A stretch of 64,000 nt of DNA from Fictibacillus macauensis ZFHKF-1 (GCF_000269865.1 NZ_AKKV01000026.1:124001-188000); one strand, 5' to 3'; shown: positions 1 through 9,430, counted from the first letter of the stretch. Translations and numbers: made by a program. Notes: generated from the sequence alone by a model not told the origin.

Positions 1-126
1 TTCAATCACACGAATGCGAGCAACGGTATATAGATTTTCTTCATTAAAAAAGATCGTGGAAAGCAACGTTCCTTTTATATATTTTTGTTGTTCATCAAAT
101 AGATCGAAGGAAGACTGTCTCTCCAT
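1..126 (-). CDS. recD2: RecD2-type DNA helicase (YrrC), N-terminus only
   Basis: Only the first 42 codons lie in the window; the gene runs off the left edge. The reverse strand from 126 reads MERQSSFDLFDEQQKYIKGT and continues with a TLLSTIFFNEENLYTVARI stretch, which resembles the N-terminal domain of RecD2 helicases of Firmicutes (5'-3' helicase involved in repair and fork integrity). An AAGGAG ribosome site overlaps the stop of the upstream TPR gene, 12 nt away. The neighbourhood (mnmA, yrrB, recD2) is the B. subtilis order, which supports the call. No helicase motif is visible in this fragment. Confidence 0.75.
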   Translation of the reverse strand, partial: MERQSSFDLFDEQQKYIKGTLLSTIFFNEENLYTVARIRVIE

Positions 127-138
127 CACCTCTTCTCC

Positions 139-777
139 TTACATTAGCTTTTTTTCAGCATTATTTTTTCCATTCGCAGCCAGATAATGATCAGGTTGTA
201 AGCGCAACGCCTCATTAAACTGAGCAAGGGCTTCATGCGGTTGATCAAAATACATATGCGCCACGCCAAGATTGTATCGTGCATCCGCATGCGCTGGCGC
301 TTGAGCAATCACCTGCTGAAACACGGCCTGTGCCTCTTTAATTTGAGAACTATTCGCTAAACAGAGTCCGTATTGAAAACGTGCTTCAACATCGGCTTCA
401 TTCAGTTCAGTGGCTCGCAAAAAATGAGGCAATGCTCGTAGCGACTGCTCTAAAGACACATAACACATACCAAGCATAAAATGCACATCTCCTTCAATTA
501 CGCCACGCTTTTGCGCTTCTTGAAAGCACGAGATTGCCTCTGTAAAGCGCTCTAGATGATACAAGGCTATTCCCGCGCTATAATACGCCGCGCCTGCTTC
601 TGCATCAAGTGCCATTGCTTTTTCAAAAAAGAGAAGCGCCTGCTCATGCTCATGCACTTTACTTAACAAATTTCCATAATTAATGTAGGGCACAGGATTG
701 CCTGGCTCACGTTCCATTTCTTCTTGTAACGCTTTAGCAATTTCTTCTAATTTTCCTTTTTGTGCGTATGAATCCAT
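139..777 (-). CDS. yrrB: TPR-repeat protein, YrrB-like
   Basis: A 212-aa protein made almost entirely of 34-residue tetratricopeptide repeats (about five), with the usual small/aromatic spacing, for example NYGNLLSKVHEHEQALLFF near residue 33 and YNLGVAHMYFDQPHEALAQF near the C-terminus. TPR arrays are protein-docking scaffolds; the partner is unknown. No signal peptide or membrane segment, so it is probably cytoplasmic. AAGGAG lies 7 nt before the ATG. It sits between mnmA and recD2 as yrrB does in B. subtilis, and is probably cotranscribed with recD2. The position suggests a link to tRNA modification or DNA repair but does not prove one. Confidence 0.85.
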   Translation of the reverse strand: MDSYAQKGKLEEIAKALQEEMEREPGNPVPYINYGNLLSKVHEHEQALLFFEKAMALDAEAGAAYYSAGIALYHLERFTEAISCFQEAQKRGVIEGDVHFMLGMCYVSLEQSLRALPHFLRATELNEADVEARFQYGLCLANSSQIKEAQAVFQQVIAQAPAHADARYNLGVAHMYFDQPHEALAQFNEALRLQPDHYLAANGKNNAEKKLM

Positions 778-824
778 GTCAAATCTCCTTATTCTGTCAT
801 CGTGTAGCCATTCTACTTATTATG

Positions 825-866
825 TAAAAAAACCAGCCCTGCTTGAACATTCGAGGACTGGTTTTC
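825..866 (-). terminator. Rho-independent terminator after mnmA
   Basis: On the minus strand AAAACCAGTCCT and an imperfectly complementary CAGGGCTGGTTTT form a hairpin followed by a run of T, just past the mnmA stop. It separates mnmA from the downstream TPR gene. Confidence 0.75.
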
Positions 867-873
867 TAGTGAA

Positions 874-2028
<1,155 letters not shown>

Positions 2029-2064
2029 TTAGCAGACGTTCTCTAACATAATGCTTAGTTTACT

Positions 2065-3204
2065 TTATTTTTGCAGGCGTTTCACTATTTTTGCTGTTTC
2101 TTGTGCAGCTTGCTCGATTTCTTCCATCGTATTATGCAAACCAAAGCTAAAGCGCACCGCTTCTTTCGTCCGATTTTGCTTCCCAAACATGGCCGTTAAC
2201 ACATGTGATGGCTCCAGCGATCCTGCGGTACAGGCTGAGCCACTAGAGGCGGCAATACGAGCTAAATCAAGATTAACGAGCAAGATTTCCGTTTTTACGC
2301 CTGGAAAAGAGACGTTCAGTACGTGTGGTAGCGTATGCTCTTGCTCACCATTGCGTAAAAACGTAATGCCTGCTTCTGTAAAGATGGAGAGCATTTTTTG
2401 TTTATACGCTTCATAACGCGCCGCTTTTTCCATCCCTTCTTCTCTCATGATGGAAATGGCTTGCTTAAAGCCAGCTATAGCCGCAACATTTTCCGTTCCT
2501 GCTCGGCGTTTTCGCTCTTGCTCGCCGCCATACAACAGCGGATCTAGTGCTACTTCCTCGCGAATATAAAGAAAACCAACACCTTTTGGTCCGTTTATTT
2601 TATGAGACGAAACACTGAGCAAATCAACCTTTAGTTCATTAACATCAATTGGTAAAACGCCATAAGCTTGAACAGCATCTGTATGAAACACCGCCTGATG
2701 AGCTTCTAGCAACTCACCAATTGCAGCTATGTCTTGAAGCGTTCCTACTTCATTATTACCATACATAATAGAGACAATAATTGTATCAGGACGAAGCGCC
2801 GCTTTTAGCTCTGAAAGCGAAATACGGCCTGTTTCATCAACAGGTAAATACGTCACTTCAAAGCCTTCTGACTCTAAGCGCGCGCACGCATGTAAGACGG
2901 CGTGGTGTTCGATTTGCGACGTAATAATATGACGCCCGGTTTCTTTTTTAGCAAGGGCGGTTCCGAACAATGCCGCATTGTCTGCTTCTGTTCCACCACT
3001 TGTAAAGACGATGCTGTTCGGCGTGGCACCAATGCTCTGTGCCGCTACAAGCCGTGCTTCATCAAGCAACTGTCGTGTTTTTCGACCAAAGTGATGAATG
3101 CTAGACGGATTGCCGAAATGCTCGGTTAAATAGGGCACCATCGCTTCTACAACATCAGGATGGACGGGAGAAGTTGCTGCATGATCTAAATAAATGTAAT
3201 CCAT
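2065..3204 (-). CDS. iscS: Cysteine desulfurase (IscS/YrvO type)
   Basis: A PLP-dependent enzyme that releases sulfur from cysteine as a protein persulfide. It is 379 aa with the N-terminal YLDHAATSP motif, the PLP lysine in SSHKINGPKG (about residue 200) and the catalytic cysteine in SGSACTAGSLEPSHV (about 325). AAGGAG precedes the ATG well. The location directly before mnmA matches B. subtilis yrvO, whose product supplies sulfur for tRNA thiolation. It lies 24 nt after cymR, so cysteine availability may control the operon. The window holds a second desulfurase (nifS/nadS) beside the NAD genes; the two are clearly different paralogues. Confidence 0.95.
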   Translation of the reverse strand: MDYIYLDHAATSPVHPDVVEAMVPYLTEHFGNPSSIHHFGRKTRQLLDEARLVAAQSIGATPNSIVFTSGGTEADNAALFGTALAKKETGRHIITSQIEHHAVLHACARLESEGFEVTYLPVDETGRISLSELKAALRPDTIIVSIMYGNNEVGTLQDIAAIGELLEAHQAVFHTDAVQAYGVLPIDVNELKVDLLSVSSHKINGPKGVGFLYIREEVALDPLLYGGEQERKRRAGTENVAAIAGFKQAISIMREEGMEKAARYEAYKQKMLSIFTEAGITFLRNGEQEHTLPHVLNVSFPGVKTEILLVNLDLARIAASSGSACTAGSLEPSHVLTAMFGKQNRTKEAVRFSFGLHNTMEEIEQAAQETAKIVKRLQK

Positions 3205-3227
3205 AAAAAACTCCTTCTTTCATTCTC

Positions 3228-3647
3228 CTAAATGTAAAACATATACGAATCCTGACTGCCTTCGCCTTCATAATTTGCTAAGTCATCGAGCGTTGTATGA
3301 TCCAATACATCTTTTACCGCATCACGTATACGAATCCATAAATCTCTCTTTGCTGGCTCTTCGTCTTCTAACACTTCAACAGGAGAAATGGGACCTTCAA
3401 GCACGCGAATAATATCTCCCGCTGTAATCGTTTTTGCTTCTTTCGCTAAAATGTAGCCACCATACGCACCGCGAATGCTTTTTACGAGACCTGCATTGCG
3501 AAGTGGTGAAATCAATTGCTCTAAGTAATGCTCGGACAAGGAATGCTCCTTCGCGATCACCTTCAGCGCAGTCGGACCTTCACCGTGCTTTTTCGCTAAT
3601 GCCATCATAATGGTCAGCCCGTATCGGCCCTTTGTTGATATTTTCAT
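3228..3647 (-). CDS. cymR: CymR, Rrf2-family regulator of cysteine metabolism
   Basis: A 139-aa winged-helix repressor. It starts MKISTKGRYGLTIMMALAKK and contains GLVKSIRGAYGGYILA and the ISPVEVLEDEEPAKR segment typical of CymR. It lacks the cysteine cluster of Fe-S IscR proteins, as expected for CymR, which in B. subtilis acts with CysK as a sensor of cysteine status. ATG at 3647 is preferred over an in-frame GTG 9 nt upstream because GGAG lies about 9 nt before it. The 5' end lies inside the 3' end of the upstream membrane-protein gene (see findings). Confidence 0.96.
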   Translation of the reverse strand: MKISTKGRYGLTIMMALAKKHGEGPTALKVIAKEHSLSEHYLEQLISPLRNAGLVKSIRGAYGGYILAKEAKTITAGDIIRVLEGPISPVEVLEDEEPAKRDLWIRIRDAVKDVLDHTTLDDLANYEGEGSQDSYMFYI

Positions 3648-4287
3648 TTTGAACACTCCGTTCTATCCAATAATTCACGATTTTCTTACAAATAGGTAAC
3701 GTATAGCCAACGAGCATTCCTATGGATAAACAAAAAAGTAGCGTTCCCATAAACACTGGCCCTTTTAATAACCAGCCAACGATTAAGACGAGCACTTCCA
3801 TACCTAAGCGAACACGCGCAAGTTTATAACCCGTTACTTCCGTTACAGCTAACATTAAGCTATCTCGCGGCCCTGCTCCACAGTCACTAGAAATGTAAAA
3901 GCCGATTCCAATGCTATTAATCACGATTCCTGCTACGAGCATAAGCACGGCTCCCACCGTTGAATGTGGTGTTGTAATAAAAGGAAGCATTAAATAGCCG
4001 TCAATAAAAATGCCCACACATAACATATTCAAAAAAGCACCAAGCTGTGGTGGTTTTTTCGTTATGAACGCCGTCGCACCAATAATAAGAAAACCGACAA
4101 GAATACTCCATGTTCCGATTGTTAAGCCTATGTGGCGATACAGTCCAATGTGGAGGACGTCCCACGGTGCACTTCCCAAGTCAGCACGAATCATTAACGT
4201 AATGCCAAACGCCATAATAAGCAGCCCGCCAAAAAACACGAGCCAGCGTTTGAAACTTCTCTTGATGCTAAATGAATGACTTTTCAC
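3580..4287 (-). CDS. YczE/YitT-like integral membrane protein
   Basis: A 235-aa hydrophobic protein with about five membrane segments. It begins with a basic stretch and a first helix around residues 15-33, followed by IRADLGSAPWDVLHIGL; a similar IGFYISSDCGAGPRDSLMLA recurs near residue 130, giving an internal duplication typical of the YczE/YitT group. Function is unknown; in B. subtilis YczE influences lipopeptide production, which cannot be extrapolated. The start is GTG with AAGGG 7 nt upstream. Its last 68 nt are read in another frame as the start of cymR, so the polar C-terminal tail is encoded in overlapping sequence. Confidence 0.8.
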   Translation of the reverse strand: MKSHSFSIKRSFKRWLVFFGGLLIMAFGITLMIRADLGSAPWDVLHIGLYRHIGLTIGTWSILVGFLIIGATAFITKKPPQLGAFLNMLCVGIFIDGYLMLPFITTPHSTVGAVLMLVAGIVINSIGIGFYISSDCGAGPRDSLMLAVTEVTGYKLARVRLGMEVLVLIVGWLLKGPVFMGTLLFCLSIGMLVGYTLPICKKIVNYWIERSVQNENINKGPIRADHYDGISEKAR

Positions 4288-4540
4288 TCATATACCCTTC
4301 TCTCGGCTTATTTACCTGATTGCTATTCTGCTTTTTTCACCTATGAATTTCACCGATACGTTCTCTTTATACATACTGCTCATTATAGCATTCTGCTCTA
4401 AAAATGGCTATGCATCAAGCGAGGTGCACTCGTTTCCCCTTCTAAAATGGTCGGACCCTTTTGCACATAACAACATAGAATAAAAGACAGGTAAGTTTCT
4501 CTACCTACCTTCCCTATTATCCCCGTTGGAGGCTATGCAT

Positions 4541-5098
4541 GTGATTGATAAACAAAAAATAGAACAGTGTATTCGTGAAATCCTAATTGCACTTGGTGAA
4601 GATCCTGATCGCGATGGCATTAAAGACACCCCTCGTCGCGTCGCTAAAATGTACGAAGAAGTCTTTCAAGGTATTCAGTATACAAACGATGAAATCGCAG
4701 ACCAATTTGGAACATGTTTTGAAGAAGACATGGACTTTCTAAGTAAAGATGGCATTATCCTAGTCAAAGACATTGAATGTACAAGCTATTGTGAGCATCA
4801 TATGGCGCTCATTTATGATATGCATATTACCGTTGCGTATAAACCAAAAGATAAAGTTATCGGCTTAAGCAAGATTGCGCGCATTGCCGATATGGTTTGT
4901 CGTCGCTTACAAATTCAAGAACGCATTACGTCCGACATCTTTTATATTATTGAAAAGGTAACCGACAGTGATGATATTTATGTAAAAGTAGACGGCAAGC
5001 ATGGGTGCATGACAGCACGCGGAATTAAGAAACATCAAGCCGTGACCTTTACTGAACAAAAAAGCGGCATTTTTCAGCAACAACCTCCTACTTTTTAA
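4541..5098 (+). CDS. folE: GTP cyclohydrolase I (divergent FolE)
   Basis: Converts GTP to 7,8-dihydroneopterin triphosphate, the first step to folate and other pterins. Numbering from the GTG at 4541 gives about 185 aa. The zinc/active-site motif CEHH is at residues 84-87, the second zinc cysteine at 156 (GCMTARG), and KVIGLSKIARIADMV is the conserved core. Around CEHH it reads MALIYDMHITVAY instead of the usual LLPF-type sequence, so it belongs to a divergent branch. GTG is chosen because TTGGAGG ends 8 nt before it; an ATG at 4535 is only 2 nt from that site. B. subtilis has no folE at this locus, so it is either a relocated or an additional copy. It is followed closely by a nucleotidyltransferase. 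Confidence 0.88.
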   Translation: MIDKQKIEQCIREILIALGEDPDRDGIKDTPRRVAKMYEEVFQGIQYTNDEIADQFGTCFEEDMDFLSKDGIILVKDIECTSYCEHHMALIYDMHITVAYKPKDKVIGLSKIARIADMVCRRLQIQERITSDIFYIIEKVTDSDDIYVKVDGKHGCMTARGIKKHQAVTFTEQKSGIFQQQPPTF

Positions 5099-5122
5099 CC
5101 CTTGAATCGAAAGGAATTTATC

Positions 5123-5911
5123 ATGATTTCTTTTAAAATCAAAGACACCATTTACAGCGTAAATGAAAAACGACATCGGATTGAAGATATCCTCCTCGTT
5201 GGCTCATTGATCAATGGTGATTATGAAGAAAAAAGCGATATTGACTTTTACATCGTTATTGATAATTGTTCACCGCGCGTTCGTCAGCAAACGTTCGAAA
5301 GAATTGCACAAGAATTAAACGTGCCAAAATATTGGATTACATTTTTTACGAAAGATGAATTTCAGCAAGAATGTAATCAAGGTCGCCAAAACTATTATTT
5401 TTGGTATGTTCGGCTAAAACACAAAAAAATCTACTCTCGAAACAACTTTGCGCATCAAGCGTTACAGCGCATGCCATTGTTTTCGGATGTGGATGGATTA
5501 TTACAGATGAAAAGAAATCACATAAGATCCATCATGTCCGAAGTAAGAGCGAATCGCTACTCAGATGAAGAAGCTATCAATCAACTTGCTCGTGTCATTC
5601 GTGATACGTGTATTAATATTTGTTTCTTACAAGGCTATTTAGAATTTGGCAAATATAAGCCAGTGGAGCTTTGCTACCAATTTAAAACGATAAAAATGCC
5701 GTTTTCTTACGCTAATTATCGGCACCTTTATCGAATTAAACGAGCTTATAAATTTGATAAAGGTAATTTCGCTCTTTCCGGGGATGTTGCAGCCTTTATT
5801 GAGACGTGGTATGTACGCTATAAAAAGCTATCTCAGGAAGCCCTTCGCCTCTGTGAAGATGTGCAAACGAAAGACTTTAAAAACCCCCTCCAAAGCTTTA
5901 TTTCATCATAA
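5123..5911 (+). CDS. Nucleotidyltransferase-fold protein, unknown substrate
   Basis: A 262-aa protein with an N-terminal nucleotidyltransferase signature: GS at residues 27-28 and the metal-binding D39-x-D41 within GSLINGDYEEKSDIDFYIV. The remainder is helical, basic and not recognised. The layout (NT domain plus helical C-terminal part) recalls aminoglycoside or small-molecule adenylyltransferases and MNT-type proteins, but no substrate can be named. ATG 5123 is favoured over an upstream in-frame TTG because AAGGAA lies 6 nt before it. It lies 24 nt after folE on the same strand, so the two are probably cotranscribed. Confidence 0.7.
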   Translation: MISFKIKDTIYSVNEKRHRIEDILLVGSLINGDYEEKSDIDFYIVIDNCSPRVRQQTFERIAQELNVPKYWITFFTKDEFQQECNQGRQNYYFWYVRLKHKKIYSRNNFAHQALQRMPLFSDVDGLLQMKRNHIRSIMSEVRANRYSDEEAINQLARVIRDTCINICFLQGYLEFGKYKPVELCYQFKTIKMPFSYANYRHLYRIKRAYKFDKGNFALSGDVAAFIETWYVRYKKLSQEALRLCEDVQTKDFKNPLQSFISS

Positions 5912-5993
5912 TCTCTCTTACAATTCCTTGCATTCCCTCTACCAGTATAGTACCTTTTGATTACTGTGAACCTGATAGAGTAAGGAGGATCTG

Positions 5994-7331
5994 ATGGATT
6001 TATTCAGCCAACATAGCGAAGATGTAAACCAAACACGCGGACCACTTGCTAGTCGCATGCGCCCGCAAACACTACAAGAATTTATCGGACAATCTCATAT
6101 TATTGGTGAAGGAAAATTATTGCGTCGTGCGATTATGGCTGATCAGCTAACACCTATGATTTTCTTTGGACCACCCGGAACGGGGAAAACAACGTTAGCA
6201 AAAGTAATTGCGAATACGACCTCTGCCTATTTTGAACAATTAAATGCCGTGACATCTGGTGTTGCCGACTTAAAACGCGTTACGTCCGAAGCGAAAGAAC
6301 GCCTCATCATGGAGACCCAAAAAACCGTTCTCTTTATTGATGAGATTCATCGCTTTAATAAGAACCAACAAGATGCGCTGCTGCCGTTTGTAGAAGATGG
6401 AACGGTCGTCTTAATTGGGGCAACAACAGAAAGCCCGATGTTTGAAATTAATCCAGCCCTGCTTTCACGCTCGCGCCTATTTCGCTTTGAACCGCTAGGC
6501 GAAGCAGATATTTCTCTTCTCATCGAGCGAACGCTTCATAATAAAGAACGTGGCTATGGCAAATACAACGTAGTGCTTGATGAGGATGCGAAACAGCATC
6601 TTGTAACAGTAGCCAATGGCGATGTGCGCACCGCCCTTAACGCGTTAGAGCTTGCTGTCTTAACAACGACCCCAAACAGCGATGACGAAAGCATTCACAT
6701 CACTCTTGCCATTGCTGAAGAAAGCATTCAGCAACGTGTATTGCAGTATGATAAAAAAGGCGATAACCACTATGACACCACTTCCGCCTTTATTAAAAGC
6801 ATTCGTGGTTCTGATCCGGATGCGGCGCTTTATTGGCTAGCGAAAATGATTTATGCCGGTGAAGATCCTCGCTTTATTGCACGGCGAATTTACGTACATG
6901 CCGCTGAAGACATCGGCCTTGCCGATCCGAATGCGCTGCTGGTCGCTCAGGCTGCTGCGTATGCCGTAGACTTTGTCGGCATGCCCGAAGCACGTATACC
7001 GCTCGCTGAAGCCGTCGTTTATTTAGCAACCGCTCCGAAAAGCAATAGTGTCATTAAAGGAATTGACACGGCTCTTGCTGCCGTTTCAAAAGAAAAAAGC
7101 GGCCAAGTACCGATTCATTTGCGCGATGCTCATTATAAAGGTGCTAAAGAACTTGGACACGGTCTTGATTATCAGTATCCGCATGACTTCCAAGATGGTT
7201 ATGTTGTGCAACAATATTTACCAGACCATTTACGCAACAAAACCTTTTATGAACCGTCACCTCGCGGCTTTGAGAAAAGCATTCAAAATCGCTTACACTA
7301 CTTTATGGAACGTAAACGTAAGAACCGTTAA
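5994..7331 (+). CDS. rarA: Replication-associated recombination protein A (RarA/MgsA AAA+ ATPase)
   Basis: A 445-aa AAA+ ATPase of the clamp-loader group that acts at stalled replication forks. Walker A GPPGTGKTT is at residues 59-67, Walker B is [11 protein letters not shown] and sensor 1 is IGATTESP. The C-terminal MgsA tetramerisation region is present (PEARIPLAEAVVYLATAPKS). AAGGAGG precedes the ATG. B. subtilis rarA (yrvN) sits beside cymR and yrvM, so the location is ancestral despite the folE insertion. Confidence 0.96.
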   Translation: MDLFSQHSEDVNQTRGPLASRMRPQTLQEFIGQSHIIGEGKLLRRAIMADQLTPMIFFGPPGTGKTTLAKVIANTTSAYFEQLNAVTSGVADLKRVTSEAKERLIMETQKTVLFIDEIHRFNKNQQDALLPFVEDGTVVLIGATTESPMFEINPALLSRSRLFRFEPLGEADISLLIERTLHNKERGYGKYNVVLDEDAKQHLVTVANGDVRTALNALELAVLTTTPNSDDESIHITLAIAEESIQQRVLQYDKKGDNHYDTTSAFIKSIRGSDPDAALYWLAKMIYAGEDPRFIARRIYVHAAEDIGLADPNALLVAQAAAYAVDFVGMPEARIPLAEAVVYLATAPKSNSVIKGIDTALAAVSKEKSGQVPIHLRDAHYKGAKELGHGLDYQYPHDFQDGYVVQQYLPDHLRNKTFYEPSPRGFEKSIQNRLHYFMERKRKNR

Positions 7332-7374
7332 TCTAGCACTCTCCTAGAAAAAGACTAGCAAAGTTATTTTCTAT

Positions 7375-7404
7375 GTATAGAACACTCTCCTTTTGCTCAC
7401 AATG
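7375..7404 (+). promoter_or_regulatory. Candidate sigma-F-like promoter of the RsfA-family gene
   Basis: GTATA at 7375-7379, a 15-nt spacer, then GCTCACAATG at 7395-7404. This fits the -35 and part of the -10 consensus of forespore sigma-F/G promoters. It is offered because RsfA is a forespore regulator; the -10 match is partial. Confidence 0.35.
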
Positions 7405-7444
7405 AAAACATAACCTTGTATTCGAAAAGAAGGAGAGGATTTAT

Positions 7445-8194
7445 ATGATGAAAGTGCGACAAGATGCTTGGTCTGAAGAGGACGATCTCTTATTAGCAGA
7501 AACCGTACTCCGTCACGTTCGTGAAGGCAGCACGCAGCTGCATGCATTTGAAGAAGTTGGTGATCAATTAGAACGCACAAGCGCGGCCGTCGGATTTCGC
7601 TGGAATGCGATTGTACGTAAAAAATATGAGCAAGCTTTAAAAATAGCGAAAAAGCAACGCAAAGAACGACAACGAGCACTTGCTAAAAGTGTAAAAGAAC
7701 AACCAAGCCAACCGAAAGCACCCGTAGCACCTAAGAAAACAACGTATGAGCCGCCACTCGTTACAGATGAAGAAGTCTATCATCCCGATGATTTCTTTAA
7801 ACACGCCTATAGCGCGCCTGTTGCAGCAGCGCCACCGCTCGTACCACAAACGCAACCTACACACCCACTAGCTCATCATCAAAAGCTAACGAATAACAGC
7901 ACAGATGATTTGCTAGCAGACGTTATTGTCTTTTTACAAGATTTGCACAAAAACGGCTATAACACTGAAGAAATACATCGTGAAAATGAGCAGTTACAGC
8001 AAGAAAACAGCCAGCTCCGTCAGCAAGTAAACACGTTAGAACGAGATTTTGCAGCGATGAAAGAGGATTATCAAGCTTTGTTACAAATAATGGACCGGGC
8101 CCGTCGTATGGTACTTCTTCAAGATGAGCTACCTACCGATAATACGAGTTTCAGAATGGATAAAAATGGAAATCTAGAAAAAATGGCAAAATAG
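7445..8194 (+). CDS. RsfA-family (YlbO-like) prespore-type transcription regulator
   Basis: A 249-aa protein. Residues 4-60 form a Myb/SANT-like DNA-binding domain (VRQDAWSEEDDLLLAETVLR and GFRWNAIVRKKYEQAL) characteristic of B. subtilis RsfA and YlbO. A Pro/Ala-rich linker follows, then a C-terminal coiled coil (NEQLQQENSQLRQQVNTLER) around residues 180-205. RsfA tunes sigma-F-dependent genes in the forespore. GGAGAGG precedes two consecutive ATGs; 7445 is the first and 7448 is equally possible. B. subtilis does not carry an RsfA-family gene at this spot, so this is a lineage-specific placement. Confidence 0.85.
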   Translation: MMKVRQDAWSEEDDLLLAETVLRHVREGSTQLHAFEEVGDQLERTSAAVGFRWNAIVRKKYEQALKIAKKQRKERQRALAKSVKEQPSQPKAPVAPKKTTYEPPLVTDEEVYHPDDFFKHAYSAPVAAAPPLVPQTQPTHPLAHHQKLTNNSTDDLLADVIVFLQDLHKNGYNTEEIHRENEQLQQENSQLRQQVNTLERDFAAMKEDYQALLQIMDRARRMVLLQDELPTDNTSFRMDKNGNLEKMAK

Positions 8195-8198
8195 CCAG

Positions 8199-8240
8199 CA
8201 AAAAGAACCTAACCACGCGTATGCGGTTAGGTTCTTTTTC
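8199..8240. terminator. Bidirectional terminator between RsfA-like gene and tcdA
   Basis: AAAAAGAACCTAACC and GGTTAGGTTCTTTTT are perfectly complementary around an 11-nt loop, with A and T runs on both sides. It can stop transcripts from both converging genes. Confidence 0.9.
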
Positions 8241-8263
8241 ACGAGATTCTATTACTAGTTTCT

Positions 8264-9028
8264 CTAGCCACGGTTAATATGAATGTGATGCGTTTCTAAC
8301 AACGTATTCACAACATAACCTGCCATAAATAACCCTGAGACTGATGGCACAAAGGAGTTGGATGACGGTGGCATTTTTGCCTTGCGAATCTCAGGTGCAT
8401 TTTCTGGAACGATTTTTTCACGAATGTCTTCGCGAATCTTCACAGGTGTTTCATCTGAAAACACAACCGGTACACCTTTATAAATCCCCTCTTTACGAAG
8501 GCGTTGACGAACAACACGCGCAATGGGATCGTATGACGTTTTTGAAATATCGGTAATGCGCAAACGTGTAGGATCTAGCTTATTCGCAACACCCATGCTC
8601 ATAATGATCGGAATGTTGCGTTGTAAACATTCTTTTGCCACGTGTACTTTATACGTAATCGTATCCGATGCATCGACAACAAAATCTAAATTGTGCGCAA
8701 AAAACTGTTCATACGTTTCTTCTGTATAAAACATTTTAAGCGCAATAACTTCACAATCTGGGTTAATATCGGCAATTCGTGCTTTCATAAGCTCTACTTT
8801 ATCTTGACCAACCGTTGAAAGCAGTGCATGAATTTGACGGTTTACATTCGTAATATCGACAGCATCTTTATCAACGAGAACGAGTTTTCCAACACCGGCA
8901 CGCGCTAATGCTTCTGCTGAGAAAGACCCAACGCCCCCAATTCCTAAAACCGCGACCGTACTGCCTTTTAGTGCGGCTACACCATCCTCACCAATTGCTA
9001 ATTCATTTCTAGAAAATTGATGTAACAT
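8264..9028 (-). CDS. tcdA: tRNA threonylcarbamoyladenosine dehydratase TcdA (YrvM)
   Basis: An E1-like ATP-dependent enzyme that cyclises t6A37 of tRNAs to ct6A. It is 254 aa with the nucleotide-binding GIGGVGSFSAEALARAG, the VDKDAVDITNVNRQ motif and DASDTITYKV. AAAGGAG lies just before ATG 9028; an earlier in-frame start has no ribosome site. In B. subtilis yrvM also follows aspS and 6S RNA. The C-terminal GLFMAGYVVNTLL is the usual hydrophobic end. Confidence 0.95.
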   Translation of the reverse strand: MLHQFSRNELAIGEDGVAALKGSTVAVLGIGGVGSFSAEALARAGVGKLVLVDKDAVDITNVNRQIHALLSTVGQDKVELMKARIADINPDCEVIALKMFYTEETYEQFFAHNLDFVVDASDTITYKVHVAKECLQRNIPIIMSMGVANKLDPTRLRITDISKTSYDPIARVVRQRLRKEGIYKGVPVVFSDETPVKIREDIREKIVPENAPEIRKAKMPPSSNSFVPSVSGLFMAGYVVNTLLETHHIHINRG

Positions 9029-9160
9029 GTTTTCTCCTTTCACAAAGAACCACATAATAAATAACGAGCTACCAATTACAAAGAATATACTATTTTGTTT
9101 TTTCGTACAACCATTTCCACTAAAGATTTCCTTAAAATATGGTCTTTATCTTGATAAATA

Positions 9161-9188
9161 AGAAAAACCGACTATCACATAGCCGGTC
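9161..9188 (-). terminator. Terminator downstream of 6S RNA
   Basis: On the minus strand ACCGGCTAT-gtg-ATAGTCGGT is followed by TTTTTCT. It lies about 20 nt after the closing stem of the 6S RNA and supports transcription of that RNA on the minus strand. Confidence 0.8.
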
Positions 9189-9207
9189 ATACCGTTAACG
9201 TATAAAG

Positions 9208-9394
9208 AAAGAGTCCCGATCTTGCCGTTACATCCTAAGTTTTGAACCTGCTTCGCAGGTGGGTGCCTTGTTTCGTAACTTATGCGTCCCTCTTAAAAAG
9301 AGGGCGTGCACGCCTTACAAAAACGCAGGCTCCCGGATAAAAAGTGTTGGCTCAAAACATTCGGTATAAACGAACAAATCAGGACTCTTTGATT
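9208..9394 (-). ncRNA. ssrS: 6S RNA (6S-1/BsrA type)
   Basis: A non-coding RNA that mimics an open promoter and binds sigma-A RNA polymerase. The 5' AAAGAGTCC pairs with GGACTCTTT at the 3' end. The 5' side of the central bubble contains ATGTTTTGAGCCAAC, close to the product-RNA template of B. subtilis 6S-1, and the 3' side carries the hairpin CCTGCGAAGCAGG. A further hairpin (GCCCTCTT...AAGAGGG) forms the apical arm. It lies between aspS and tcdA, where bsrA lies in B. subtilis. Strand was decided by a strong promoter and a terminator on minus. Ends are approximate (about 190 nt). Confidence 0.85.
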
Positions 9395-9400
9395 GCTTTA

Positions 9401-9430
9401 ACTATAGCATATCGTATTTCTAAAAATCAA
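9401..9430 (-). promoter_or_regulatory. Sigma-A promoter of 6S RNA
   Basis: -35 TTGATT (9425-9430), 18-nt spacer, -10 TATAGT (9401-9406) on the minus strand. The predicted start near 9394 leaves a few extra 5' nucleotides before the closing stem, as in the B. subtilis precursor that is trimmed at its 5' end. Confidence 0.75.

Noticed and set aside
4288-4540. Possible riboswitch or Zur site upstream of folE
   Set aside because: Only a short AGGTA/TACCT repeat was seen; no preQ1, THF or Zur consensus could be recognised.
9208-9394. 6S RNA on the + strand
   Set aside because: The + strand also has AAGTTTTGAACC near its 5' end, but it lacks a good promoter and terminator, while the minus strand has both and matches 6S-1 better over its first 40 nt.
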